Source: Butyrivibrio sp. (GTDB lineage Bacteria; Bacillota_A; Clostridia; Lachnospirales; Lachnospiraceae). Taken from it: a stretch of 57,106 nucleotides of DNA. Shown here piece after piece: positions 30,268-40,600 of the stretch; within the stretch, counting starts at the first letter, position 1, and each line of letters opens with the position of its first letter. The notes under the pieces are model-generated. The model was not told the DNA's origin and made no database searches. It saw nothing but the letters and a program-made list of their open reading frames with translations. The stretch spans positions 1 to 57,106 of the forward strand of contig NZ_JAILQF010000261.1 of the NCBI RefSeq assembly GCF_024699075.1, read 5' to 3'. The position numbers were made by a program, and so were the translations under genes.

Positions 30268-32359
30268 TGCGATACACCACCTCTCCGAACAGTGACTGCA
30301 GGAAATCAAACACCTGAGACCACAATACATAAATAATAAATGCAAGCAGACATACTATAAGGATCGTAAATGCAGTAAGTCCAATGATCTTAAAGGTCTC
30401 ACCTACTGAATAGTTATTGATCTCTCGAATCGCAATAAATACAAGAACCACGATCCAGCAGACCATGCAAAAACGTCCGAAACTTACGAAGAACTCTTCG
30501 TTATAAGTAACCGCATGACTAAGTGCAAAGATAAATGGCATAAATACGATAAACGGAGATGCAGAGTAAATAAATGAACAATATATATGCCTTAACTTAC
30601 CTTCACCATCGTTAATGGTACACATAAGGTAGTTACATCCAACTACAAGACAAAGCAAAGTCAATATCATCACGATATCTGATATAACATCAAACTGGCC
30701 TTCTCTTACTGTCTTAAACATAAATCCGCAGAAGTACTTATTGATTATGTAAAATACCATCATGATCACAAGAAGAATATTTGCAGAAAGAACCGAAACC
30801 TTGTTCTGACGCTTTATTCCGTAGTTACCATCAATAGGATGTCTCATATAGAAGAAGATATATCGAAGCTGGGATATAAGCTTAATGTTTTTGATCTTTT
30901 CAATAACTTCCCTTGGCTTTTTAAGGATATTCTTTTTCTTATCAAGAACTATGATCACATTCTTTAAAACTATCAAAAGTATGATAATTATAATTACAGT
31001 AGACAGGTTCTTTTTAAGCCATGTATTTCTTATTTCCCAGAAAGCATCTGAATACAGATCATTATCTTTGGAAAGCTTTGCATATTTAAGTGCGCCCTCA
31101 TAATCACCTTCCTTGTAAAGAGCCATACCCATTGCCATGTTGGCATAATCAAACAAGTTGTTCATCATAAGAACCTGTGACAAAGGCTCCTTACTCTCTT
31201 CATATCTTCCCTTTGAAAAAAGATATAAAGCTTCGTGAAGATAATCAGTAAATTCAGTTGGCTCATATATCTGGATCTGTGCCTTTTCTGAATCAAGAAC
31301 ATAGATCTTGTCATCACTGCTTATCTGAATTGCTTCAGCCTTAGTTGAAAGACCAATTCTCTGCTGGCCATCATCCTTACCACCAAACATGAAAAGGAGT
31401 TTACCTTCATTGTTGTACTCATATATAAAGCCCTGCTGAGATACTACGAAGAAGTTATCGTGATTACCAACAGCTATTGCAGCCGGAACCGTATCACTCT
31501 TACCAGGCTCAGTTATCATATTTACGCCTGCTATATTAAGACGCTTTATAGTATCATCACCCTCACCTCTTGTTACTGTGTAGATGATACCCTTTTCATC
31601 AATCGCCATATTATCTGGAGTTGCAGGAATATTACCTACCATCTTTGCACGCTGTGCATCTGTAAGAAGGGCTCTCCAGACAATTGTCCATAATGAAGCA
31701 TTAGTAGCATTTGTACCAAAATATCCAAGGAAAGTTCCGTCATCGACCGGGCTGATCTCGACTATACCATTTGTATTGGATTCACATACCACATACATAG
31801 TTCCTGATGAATTAACTACTATCTTAAGAGGAAGGAAATCAAGAGCATCACCGTACATCGGCACATCAGGTCTTCCATATGTATGAATAAGTTCCCCGTT
31901 TTCATCAAACACAAATATGGACTTTGCATCTCTGTCAGCTACGTAAGTGATATGCTCATCTGTAACATATATACCTTTTGGATTAACAAGTGTTCCTTCT
32001 CCAAAAGTTGTAATAAGATTTCCATCAGAATCTCCTACTACAACTCTCTTATTGCCGCTATCAAGAACATACATAGTTCCATCATCAAGAAGTGTAAAAT
32101 CAGTAGGAGTAAGAAGTGCTTCATCACCGATCTTGGTTATTGTCTTATAAGGAAGGTATGCTGTCTGAGTCTCTGTAACTGAGTTATAGCCATCTACGGT
32201 ATAGGTCTTATAAGGAGCATCTGCATTTGCAGTCATTCCTCCTAAAGTGCAAGTAAGACATAAACTTGTAAGCACTATACCAAATGCTTTTTTAAAGGTA
32301 TTTCGTAACCTGTGATTCGTTTGCTTTTTTACAAATGTAGTTTTCACTTTTAACCTCAT
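30257..32359 (-). CDS. NHL-repeat/TPR/YIP1 membrane protein
   Basis: A 700-aa protein: signal-like N-terminus (about 20-46), about five NHL beta-propeller repeats (about 60-375; e.g. LLTPTDFTLLDDGTMYVLDS, VNPKGIYVTDEHITYVAD), a TPR pair (about 385-445), one TM (about 460-478) and a YIP1-family domain with five TM segments (about 500-695). The propeller faces outside and could bind polysaccharide or a partner. From memory YIP1 proteins recur next to DUF5696 genes in Firmicute sugar operons. The start is uncertain: ATG 32359 has no well-spaced ribosome site, while GTG at 32347 has GAGG 6 bases before it. It sits between the two ABC systems. Confidence 0.8.
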   Translation of the reverse strand: MRLKVKTTFVKKQTNHRLRNTFKKAFGIVLTSLCLTCTLGGMTANADAPYKTYTVDGYNSVTETQTAYLPYKTITKIGDEALLTPTDFTLLDDGTMYVLDSGNKRVVVGDSDGNLITTFGEGTLVNPKGIYVTDEHITYVADRDAKSIFVFDENGELIHTYGRPDVPMYGDALDFLPLKIVVNSSGTMYVVCESNTNGIVEISPVDDGTFLGYFGTNATNASLWTIVWRALLTDAQRAKMVGNIPATPDNMAIDEKGIIYTVTRGEGDDTIKRLNIAGVNMITEPGKSDTVPAAIAVGNHDNFFVVSQQGFIYEYNNEGKLLFMFGGKDDGQQRIGLSTKAEAIQISSDDKIYVLDSEKAQIQIYEPTEFTDYLHEALYLFSKGRYEESKEPLSQVLMMNNLFDYANMAMGMALYKEGDYEGALKYAKLSKDNDLYSDAFWEIRNTWLKKNLSTVIIIIILLIVLKNVIIVLDKKKNILKKPREVIEKIKNIKLISQLRYIFFYMRHPIDGNYGIKRQNKVSVLSANILLVIMMVFYIINKYFCGFMFKTVREGQFDVISDIVMILTLLCLVVGCNYLMCTINDGEGKLRHIYCSFIYSASPFIVFMPFIFALSHAVTYNEEFFVSFGRFCMVCWIVVLVFIAIREINNYSVGETFKIIGLTAFTILIVCLLAFIIYVLWSQVFDFLQSLFGEVVYRIGG

Positions 32360-32483
32360 GCCTCAACTGCAAGGATAGACTTTTATTTTCGATATTGACG
32401 GAGCCTTGCGACGCCAATTCGTATGAGCAATCTATTTAGATCCTCTTTTTGAAAAATAAATTTTCAACTAAGGTTCCTATACT

Positions 32484-33362
32484 TTACTTAATACCTGATG
32501 TTGCCATTGTGTTCATGACGCTGTTCTGAAGGATACAGAAAAGGATCAGGTTTGGAAGGAACATGATAAGTGAAGCGGCAGCTGCTATACCTTGTCCTGC
32601 TACAGTATTAGTAGTCGTTGCACTTGTAAGAGTGTTCATATAAAATGCCAGTGATTTAAGTGAATCGTCATTGATGTAATAATTAGCATATTCTATATTG
32701 GTCCATACCTGCTGGAATACCAGAATAGCTGCAGTAGCAATGGCAGGCTTTATAAGAGGAATAATGATGCTTGTATATATCTTCCACTCAGATGCTCCAT
32801 CAAGATAAGCTGCTTCAATGAGCGAATCCGGAACCTGATCTACGAACCCCTTTACAAGGAACAAGGCTACAGGAACAGCGATAAGCGGAAGTATCTCTGC
32901 AAGGTATGTATCTATAAGGCCAAGCTTATTTACAATTAGATATCTCGGGATCATAACAGCTACAGCTACGAACATAAGTGCTATCTGGTTGATCTGCATC
33001 ATTATGGTTCTTCCCTTAAACTTAAGCTTGGAAAGTGCATATGCTGCCATTGTAGAAAAAAGAAGTGAAGCAGTCACAGATACAATCGTTATGAATATAC
33101 TGTTAAATACATATTTACTAAGCGGAATACTTGCACTTCTTGAAGCCTTGGCAAGCTTTGAGAAGTTATCAAGTGTCGGATTGGTTGTAATAAACTTAGG
33201 CGGGAATGCAAACAGCTCTTCCATAGGTTTAAAAGCATGAAATATTATGAAAACGATTGGAAGTCCCGTCAAAAGAACCATTGGAAGTATTAATAAATAG
33301 ATCTTTATCTGTCCTTTTTCAAATTTATCCGGATTAGTCCGGTGTCCTCTATAAGCAGCCAT
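32484..33362 (-). CDS. ABC sugar permease, MalG type (first system)
   Basis: A 292-aa membrane protein with six predicted TM segments and the EAA loop EAAYLDGASEWKIYTSIIIP. GAGGTG lies before the ATG. It follows the MalF-type permease (73 bp gap containing a TTGCAG/CTGCAA hairpin, 33395-33414). Part of the import system headed by the 1012-aa binding protein. Confidence 0.94.
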   Translation of the reverse strand: MAAYRGHRTNPDKFEKGQIKIYLLILPMVLLTGLPIVFIIFHAFKPMEELFAFPPKFITTNPTLDNFSKLAKASRSASIPLSKYVFNSIFITIVSVTASLLFSTMAAYALSKLKFKGRTIMMQINQIALMFVAVAVMIPRYLIVNKLGLIDTYLAEILPLIAVPVALFLVKGFVDQVPDSLIEAAYLDGASEWKIYTSIIIPLIKPAIATAAILVFQQVWTNIEYANYYINDDSLKSLAFYMNTLTSATTTNTVAGQGIAAAASLIMFLPNLILFCILQNSVMNTMATSGIK

Positions 33363-33435
33363 TTTTCACCTCATATTGCGAATTTATAGTCTATTTGCAG
33401 CATCCCTTCTGCAAGATCAAAGTTCTTTCAACCTC

Positions 33436-34350
33436 TTATTCATCTGCACTACCAAATAACCTGTTAAAGAATACAGAGAATGCCTGAACTATAAGAAGAA
33501 GGACAACTGATACAGCTGCAGCATAACCCATCTCATATCTTATAAATCCATAGTCCTCAACGTGGTTTACGATAAGCTGTGCTCCATAACCCGGTGTAGG
33601 ATTACCTGCAAGCATTGTAGAAATCGTACCGTTCTGGAAAGCACCAACTATCTGCATTACTGCTGCAAACAGCATCTGTGGTTTCATGGAAGGAATCGTT
33701 ACATAGATCATTTCCTGAAATCTGTTCTTAACACCATCTATTGCAGCTGCTTCATACAAACTCTCATCAACATTCAAAAGTCCTGCAAGGATAGACAAAA
33801 AGCCAATACCCATACTGGACCAGAGTCCAATTATTATAACTATAGGAAGAAGGTACTGAGAGCTTGAAAGCCAGATGATAGGCTCATCTATTGCTCCTAT
33901 ATCCATAAGCCATGAATTGATATAACCTGTCTGGTCGCCTGTGAACATGATCTTCCACAAAACTGCCATTGCAACACCTGTTGTCATACTTGGTGAATAC
34001 AATATAAGTGCAAATATTGTTCTGGGTCCTTTAGTAAGATTTGAAAGTGCCCAGGCAAGAAGAAAAGCAAGAGCATATCCTCCAAGACCAACTATAAGAG
34101 CATATTTGACAGTGTTTGGAAGTACGTACTTCATGAACACATCATCAGCTGTTATAAGATTTACATAATTCAGAAAGCCGACAAAGCTTGGAGCCTGAAT
34201 CGTATTAAAGTTTGTAAAGCTAAGACCTATTGCAGTAATAACAGGTGTCAGTATGAATATTATGAAAAGAATCGCATAAGGACCTGTAAACAAATATCCT
34301 GCCTTATTTGAATGTGATCTGGCCCCTACCTTGGCTTTTTGCAAAAACAT
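33436..34350 (-). CDS. ABC sugar permease, MalF type (first system)
   Basis: A 304-aa membrane protein with six predicted TM segments and the EAA loop [21 protein letters not shown] read as EAAAIDG...P. A GGGG ribosome site lies about 11 bases upstream. It lies 42 bp after the large binding-protein gene and is clearly distinct from the MalF-type protein of the second system, so the two systems are not a recent duplication. Confidence 0.94.
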   Translation of the reverse strand: MFLQKAKVGARSHSNKAGYLFTGPYAILFIIFILTPVITAIGLSFTNFNTIQAPSFVGFLNYVNLITADDVFMKYVLPNTVKYALIVGLGGYALAFLLAWALSNLTKGPRTIFALILYSPSMTTGVAMAVLWKIMFTGDQTGYINSWLMDIGAIDEPIIWLSSSQYLLPIVIIIGLWSSMGIGFLSILAGLLNVDESLYEAAAIDGVKNRFQEMIYVTIPSMKPQMLFAAVMQIVGAFQNGTISTMLAGNPTPGYGAQLIVNHVEDYGFIRYEMGYAAAVSVVLLLIVQAFSVFFNRLFGSADE

Positions 34351-34392
34351 TTTCTTTGTTTCCCCTTTTTATGATAGAAATGATTGCTATTC

Positions 34393-37300
34393 TTATCGCT
34401 CCATTATTTCTCTGACCTTATCAACAGAAGGTGTTATATATTCTTCAAGAACATTGCCATCAGAATCTATATATCCAAATTCTTCAAGCTTTCTTCTTGT
34501 CTCTCTGTCAACAGATTTAACCGTCTCATCTATCTCAGATCTTACGGATTCACCATTTACTACTACATCATTAAATGCATTTGAAACTTCTCTTTCCATC
34601 ATGTAGCTTCCAAGAAGTCTTGGTGCTTCCAAAATATTCTGTGCCTGTTCAAGGATTACATCCTTGTCATCTGTAGGATATGGAAGGAGCATGAATGCAT
34701 CAAGAGTAGCTGTAGGCCAGATATATTCATCACCATAGAGAATCTGAAGTCTTTGACCAAACTCAGCCTGAACACTTGTGCTTGACCACCAGTCCATGAA
34801 CTCCCATGCCTTTTGTTCCCTTTCATCATCTGATGAGAACATTACGGTACTTTCTGCGCCACCTGACATATACCTGAGAACTTCGCCTGTCTCTTCATCA
34901 ACGATTCCCGGAACAAGAGATATTTCCCATGAGTTCGCTATTTCAGGAGCAGCGTTAAGTATGAGGTTATAGGAATTGAAATCCGCGATACCAATAGGAA
35001 GATCGCCATTTCTAAAATGCTGGTAGAAATTAGGTACATCTACAGGCAGATCATATAAAGTAAAAAGTTCTGTAAGCTGTGTAAATCCTTCTACTGATGC
35101 CTCAGAATCAAGCTCTATATCAAGAGCTGTATCTCCGTAAAGCTCTCCACCATTTTGAAAAATAAGAGGTGTCGTTCCATGGAAGTTCCTCATAGCAAGC
35201 ATTGCAGCTGTAGGATAGTAAACATTAAGACCTCTCATCTGAAGATCAGGAAGCATTGCTATAAGTTCATCCATAGTATCAGGAGCTTCCAGCCCAAGCT
35301 TTTCAAGAACATCAGTCCTGTAGAACATTACATAAAAGTTCATTGTCTCCGGAAGAGAATAAAGCCCATCGCCTACAACAGACGGAACCAAAAGGCCATC
35401 CGAATACCTTCCGAACACTTCCTTATAGTTATCAAACTTAGTAAGATCAACGAGTGCTCCCCTTATCGCCAGATCAAAAGGTATTGAATAATTTATACCT
35501 GTCGCTATATCAGGAGTATCACCCGAAGCATTAGACAATATCAGCTTCTGAGCATCTGTCATGATCGAAAGATCTACTTCTATTCCTGTCGAAGGAGTAA
35601 ACTCTTCATCGATCATTTTCTGCATGATCTCAACATACTGTCTGGGTCTGTTAACCCAAACCTGAATGTGAGACTCATCTGTATTACTTGCTGAATAGCT
35701 CTGTCCAAAGAAGGAATATACAAATCTCCTGGCGCTCATCATAAGTCCTTCGAAGAAGTTAAGGCCAGATGGAAGCTTTGTATCATTTTGGAAAAGATAT
35801 ATTCTGTCAATAGCAAGATCATTGTCATTCATGATGTCAACAAAGTTAGCTATCTGAGTATTTATAGAATTAACACTTGTTGAAAGTTCATCTACTCTGT
35901 AAACAAGTTCATCAGGTTCATCTGCAAGCGTCTGAAGCTGATCAGCAGCTATAAGAAGATATGAAAAAGCTGCAACTTCGCTTGGATCATCAGCATCAAC
36001 ATAAACCTGCGCCTGCTCGGTTATTGAATAAAGATCATCTACCCATCCCTGAAGTCTTTCCTGAAGATCAGGAATATATCTTGTAAGTTTAAGATCACGA
36101 TATTTATCTTTGTTAGTGCCGGCAACCTTAGTAACTTCAAGTGACAGATCGCTTATCTCAGACATGATCCTGTCAACTTCTTCAAGAGCATATCTGATAT
36201 TCTCAGCACTAATAGTCATTGATATAGTATGCTCGCCTTCTTCAAGATATACACTGAGTGCATTTCCTTCAGAATCTGTAAAAGCTTTGGTAGAAAACTT
36301 CGTTGACTTGGTCAGCCAATAAGATTCAAATGCTGTATTTGGGATTTCATCATCGATCCTTATATCGAGGAATACAGGAAAGTCATTTTTTTCTGACTGT
36401 CTGTAATTCATTGCAAGATTGTAATATCCTGCTTTTTCAACATTAAAGCTGTATGTGACTCTCTGACCTGCAGTATTAAATGAATCTTCATCGATCACAT
36501 TCAAAACTGTCTGCTTGGCTGAAAGAGGACTAAGAGAATTGTCAAACTCGCCTACAGCATGTATTGATGAGTCATTACGATAGGTAAAGTCTTCACCCTC
36601 TATAACGATAAGAGAATCACCCTCAGCTGTTTCTGAACCGGTATATTCTGTAATCTCTATTGGAGAAGAAAGTGTTATATCTCCAAGAAGCATGGAACCT
36701 TCTTTTACAGAGATCTCAAATGTATGTTCTCCTTTTGATAGTTCCACAAGAAGCGGTTCTGAATAACGATAGCTTGAATCACCAAGTTCCTTATGTTCCC
36801 ACTGTATTAGCTTAGTAGGAAGAGCTACTATCTCATTACCATAACGGTCAACATCTGTCTCCTGTTCAGAAACCCAGGTAGTTTCAAGTGTCAGGCTTCT
36901 AGTCTCATAAAAAGGATAATCACCATCAACCATGAATGCTATTTCCAAAGGAAGGATTGATTCATCATAAGAGAGATAGTCAAAACCTATTTCATATAAT
37001 GCATCTTCAGGAACATTTACAGTTACTTCAAATGAATCACCATGAGTTACATTTACTACGCTTCCGTCACTATAATCATAAGAATCATCTGTAAGTAAAG
37101 ACACATAGTCCTTATTAAGGACATCTTCCATCTTGTAAGTAACATCATCTCCCTGATATCCTGATGAAGTATACTTTTGACTTATAGTTGTGTAATTGGT
37201 TGAAAGTCGCTGAAGGCTTGACTCTTCTGATTCCTCAGAAGCATTTTCGCTACTTACAGAAGAATCCAGAGAATCAGATGTATCAGCTGTTATATCAGCT

Positions 37301-37431
37301 GAATCTGTTTCTGATGCCTGGACAGACAATACAGATGTCTGTCCAATAAAAGATGTCAAAACCGCAAGAGCAGTCAATAAAACTGATGTTTTCTTGATAC
37401 TGCTAAAAGAATTTCCCCTTACTAATGCCAT
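34393..37431 (-). CDS. Giant ABC solute-binding protein with N-terminal carbohydrate-binding-like domains
   Basis: A 1012-aa exported protein. The start at ATG 37431 is supported by GGGGAG 7 bases upstream. A signal peptide (about 1-40, ending near VQASE) is followed by an acidic S/D/E linker and two beta-rich, CBM6/35-like segments (about 85-255 and 265-420; the second with FNVEKAGYYNLAMNYRQ), then a helical region (about 420-555). Residues about 590-1000 form the solute-binding domain: VEIMQKMIDEEFTPSTGIEVDLSIM, LPETMNFYVMFYRTDVLEKLGL, VDVPNFYQHFRNGDLPIGIA, AWEFMDWWSS. It is about twice the normal length. No lipobox is obvious. It heads the arabinan transport operon; the extra domains may grip the polymer while the C-terminal domain hands oligomers to the permeases. 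Confidence 0.85.
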   Translation of the reverse strand: MALVRGNSFSSIKKTSVLLTALAVLTSFIGQTSVLSVQASETDSADITADTSDSLDSSVSSENASEESEESSLQRLSTNYTTISQKYTSSGYQGDDVTYKMEDVLNKDYVSLLTDDSYDYSDGSVVNVTHGDSFEVTVNVPEDALYEIGFDYLSYDESILPLEIAFMVDGDYPFYETRSLTLETTWVSEQETDVDRYGNEIVALPTKLIQWEHKELGDSSYRYSEPLLVELSKGEHTFEISVKEGSMLLGDITLSSPIEITEYTGSETAEGDSLIVIEGEDFTYRNDSSIHAVGEFDNSLSPLSAKQTVLNVIDEDSFNTAGQRVTYSFNVEKAGYYNLAMNYRQSEKNDFPVFLDIRIDDEIPNTAFESYWLTKSTKFSTKAFTDSEGNALSVYLEEGEHTISMTISAENIRYALEEVDRIMSEISDLSLEVTKVAGTNKDKYRDLKLTRYIPDLQERLQGWVDDLYSITEQAQVYVDADDPSEVAAFSYLLIAADQLQTLADEPDELVYRVDELSTSVNSINTQIANFVDIMNDNDLAIDRIYLFQNDTKLPSGLNFFEGLMMSARRFVYSFFGQSYSASNTDESHIQVWVNRPRQYVEIMQKMIDEEFTPSTGIEVDLSIMTDAQKLILSNASGDTPDIATGINYSIPFDLAIRGALVDLTKFDNYKEVFGRYSDGLLVPSVVGDGLYSLPETMNFYVMFYRTDVLEKLGLEAPDTMDELIAMLPDLQMRGLNVYYPTAAMLAMRNFHGTTPLIFQNGGELYGDTALDIELDSEASVEGFTQLTELFTLYDLPVDVPNFYQHFRNGDLPIGIADFNSYNLILNAAPEIANSWEISLVPGIVDEETGEVLRYMSGGAESTVMFSSDDEREQKAWEFMDWWSSTSVQAEFGQRLQILYGDEYIWPTATLDAFMLLPYPTDDKDVILEQAQNILEAPRLLGSYMMEREVSNAFNDVVVNGESVRSEIDETVKSVDRETRRKLEEFGYIDSDGNVLEEYITPSVDKVREIMER

Positions 37432-37475
37432 TTTACAGCTCCCCAAGTAATAAGATTGGTTTTACTTATTTCTGT

Positions 37476-37568
37476 ATTTTAGATTTTTATTAAATAATTC
37501 ACTTTTATCATATAAAGCTTACATCCCAATTTTAGATTTTTCAATAGAATTTTACTTTTATCTATATA
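37476..37568. repeat. Two 40-bp direct repeats upstream of the arabinan transport operon
   Basis: Repeat A 37476-37514 and repeat B 37529-37568 share ATTTTAGATTTTT, ACTTTTATC and ATATA in the same order, offset 53 bp (about five helical turns). They lie 45-137 bp upstream of the giant binding-protein ATG, within or near its promoter, so they may be tandem regulator sites or a duplicated promoter. Confidence 0.6.
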
Positions 37569-37646
37569 GAAAAGATAGCTTTATTTTTGTGCACTTTTAG
37601 GCCTTGCAATATAGCGATATATAGTATCTTTAGATTCAGTTAAAAA

Positions 37647-40600
37647 TCACCTGTGAATCTTGATTATATTTAAGGACCAGGGATCAAGTTTTATATTAGT
37701 AATATTATCGCAAAGGCTTATTTCATAAGCCTTTGGAAGGATTGTCTCAGGAACATTGACATTTGGAACATCAACCAGGTCAGGGTCAGCACTAAGCACT
37801 ATACCTTGAGCTTTACCTAAACTATTTCCTTCGAATAGTATCTTAACTTCCTTTTTTATATCCGTTGCATTAGCCAGTTTTAGATAAATGTATTCTTCAT
37901 CTTTAACTGCTGATGCAAAAATGTCTCTGTTATAGCTTTCAAGCTTATAAGTAAGATCTCCCAAAACAGATCCGCCATTTTCGAAAAAGGCTGTGATCTT
38001 CTTTCCATTATCGCCGCCAAAGGATAAAGATGCTGATACTTCAGCTCCTATATCCACTTTCTCCATATGACAGGCTCTTAGATTACCTGCATAGACGCTT
38101 GATGAATAGTCACCCATGGTATAGCCTTCAAGACCGTTTTTATAAACCTTAAGTCCTGTTCCATTTATGCTATCTCCTATGCAGTACTTAAACAGACTTA
38201 TCCTGGATTCATCAAAATCCCCGGGTTCTTTTGTAAAGCCGCATCCAATCTCGATCACTGCATCTTCATCAAGCTTTACAGCCCTTACTTTTACTGTATA
38301 ATCGCTAAGATCAAAGCCATCTACTTCATCAAAAAGAAGATATTTAGTATTACTTGTTCCATCAAGTACTATTCCTTCGTTATAATCCTTGTGATAGATC
38401 ACTTCTTTATCTATATTAGAAGTAACATTTATATCCAAAAACTTTACTCTTCCATTTGATGCTGACAGCGTAAAGCCTCCATGAGGCTTTAAAGGCGTCA
38501 TCTTTCCGCCTTCAATCTTTCTTTCATCAAGTTTTAAAAGCTTTTCTCCCTGATTAGTCATAAAGAGCTGCTGAACAAAATATGTAGGAGTTCTATATAC
38601 TTTAGTTTTGTCAAACCATATACAGTCAGGTGTCCACCTATATGTTCCGTCCGTTGCTATCTGATTGAACAATGGCGCTGTAGATGCCATTCTTACAACA
38701 TCAGAATTTCTTTCATATCCGATCATGGTAGCAGCTTCTGCTATCGCACCCTTTAAAGTATTTTTGTCAGTAGATGCATACTCTCCAACAAATACCTTTG
38801 GACACTTGTCTTCATCTATGACTTTCTTACCATTTGCATCATTTTTATAAGCTCTCTGGTAGTAGTTATATCTGTCAACATTTTCAAGAAGATAATCATT
38901 GGACCTGTAATAATGCTCATCAACAATGGTATCAATGTAGTCTTCTTTGTATTTGTACCAGTCAATCTTTTCTTCAAAAGACTTTGTACCATCAGTAAAC
39001 ATATAAGAATCTACGCCTTTATGCTTTCCATATAAGAACTGCCATCCGATCTTATAAGCATCATCATCAGCCTGAGCACCTGCAGTAGATACGATAACAA
39101 GCGGATATCCCGGATATACTTTATCCAAATGATCCTTTATCCTCTTATAAAAGATCTCAAAGTTAGCAAAAAATTCATCGCCCCAGTTTTCATTACCTAC
39201 GCCAAGATAATGAAGACCAAACGGTTTCTCGTGGCCCATGCTCTTTCTAAGGCTTGCCCACTTGTTATTTTCAAAATCTGTACTTATGGCAAAATCAATA
39301 AGGTCTATGAAACCTTCTATATACTTCTCTCTAAGGCTTCCTCCTGCAGGATTTGCATAATCACTACGCGCCTGGCACAAAACTCCGCAAGCCATAACAG
39401 GAAGAGGCTCTGCGTTTAGATCTTCAGCCATCTGGAAATATTCCATATAGCCAAGTCCCATTGTCATGTTATAGCCCCAGACATTGAAGTTTTCCCGTCT
39501 TATTGCAACATCTCCTACTGAATCCTTCCAGTCATACACATTCTCCCAAGTATATGAGCCTTCCGAAATACAGCCGCCAGGGAATCTTATAAATGAAGGA
39601 TGCATATCTACAAGACTCTGCATTATATCAGGGCGAAGACGATAATTGGGATTACCCTTATAATTATCATTAGCACTCTTTGAATCAGCTTCCTTGTTTA
39701 ATCCCCATACCTTTTCAGGAATAAGAGATACCATATCTATGCAGCAGCCTTTACTTAAACCTAAAAGAAGCTGACCCATAAATGGACTTTTATTATTATC
39801 TAAAATATCTTTACAGGATATTTTTATTCTTTGAGTATACTTGCTCCAGTCCTTGCCACCTTCTACTTTTATAATAGTCTTATCTGATACATCACGGCCT
39901 TTTGAATCCTGCAATACTATTTCTATACATGTATCATTAGCTGATTTTGCATAGATGGAAAAATCGTAATAGTCTCCAATTGTAAAAGCCATGGCACATT
40001 CGCCTTTTTCTCCGCAAAATCCGTGATTTATAAGCCTAGCATCACTCCTTGCTTTTATATAATGAAGGTTACAGGTCTTATCATAACCAAGGGATTCACT
40101 TAATGTGTCCTCATCAAGAACTTCTACCTTATCAGTATCTCCGAACCAGTATGAAAGCGGTGCATAGCTCTTTCCTCCTGATATTCCGTTCTCGGCACTT
40201 TTGGCACTATAATTATTAAAAGTAAAATTTTCAAAGCTTCTGTTTTGAACAAGTTCTGCGTATATTCCGCCATCGGCACTATGATTTATATCTTCAAAGA
40301 AAAGTCCAAACAAAGTTTTACTTATATCTAAAACATCTTCATTGGTATGAACAGTAAGTTCATATGGAATTGTTCCTGCTGGAACAGCTTCTGATCTGTA
40401 GCTTTTAGAAATGGAAGCATCACCTTTTTTAAGATTAGCTGTTACTGTAAGACTTACCGCATCTTTGATAGGGCCAAGATCGCCTTTTTCATCGATGATA
40501 CCTTCAGGCTTTATATCCCAGCTTACATCTACTTTGCCCTTCATAAGTGTTTTAGGAAGATCCAAATGATCTGTGATCATATCAAGAGGCTTATTAAGAA

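Noticed and set aside
24375..37431. Two ABC systems as a recent tandem duplication
   Set aside because: The permeases differ clearly in sequence, and the binding proteins differ in size and domain content, so they are separate systems.
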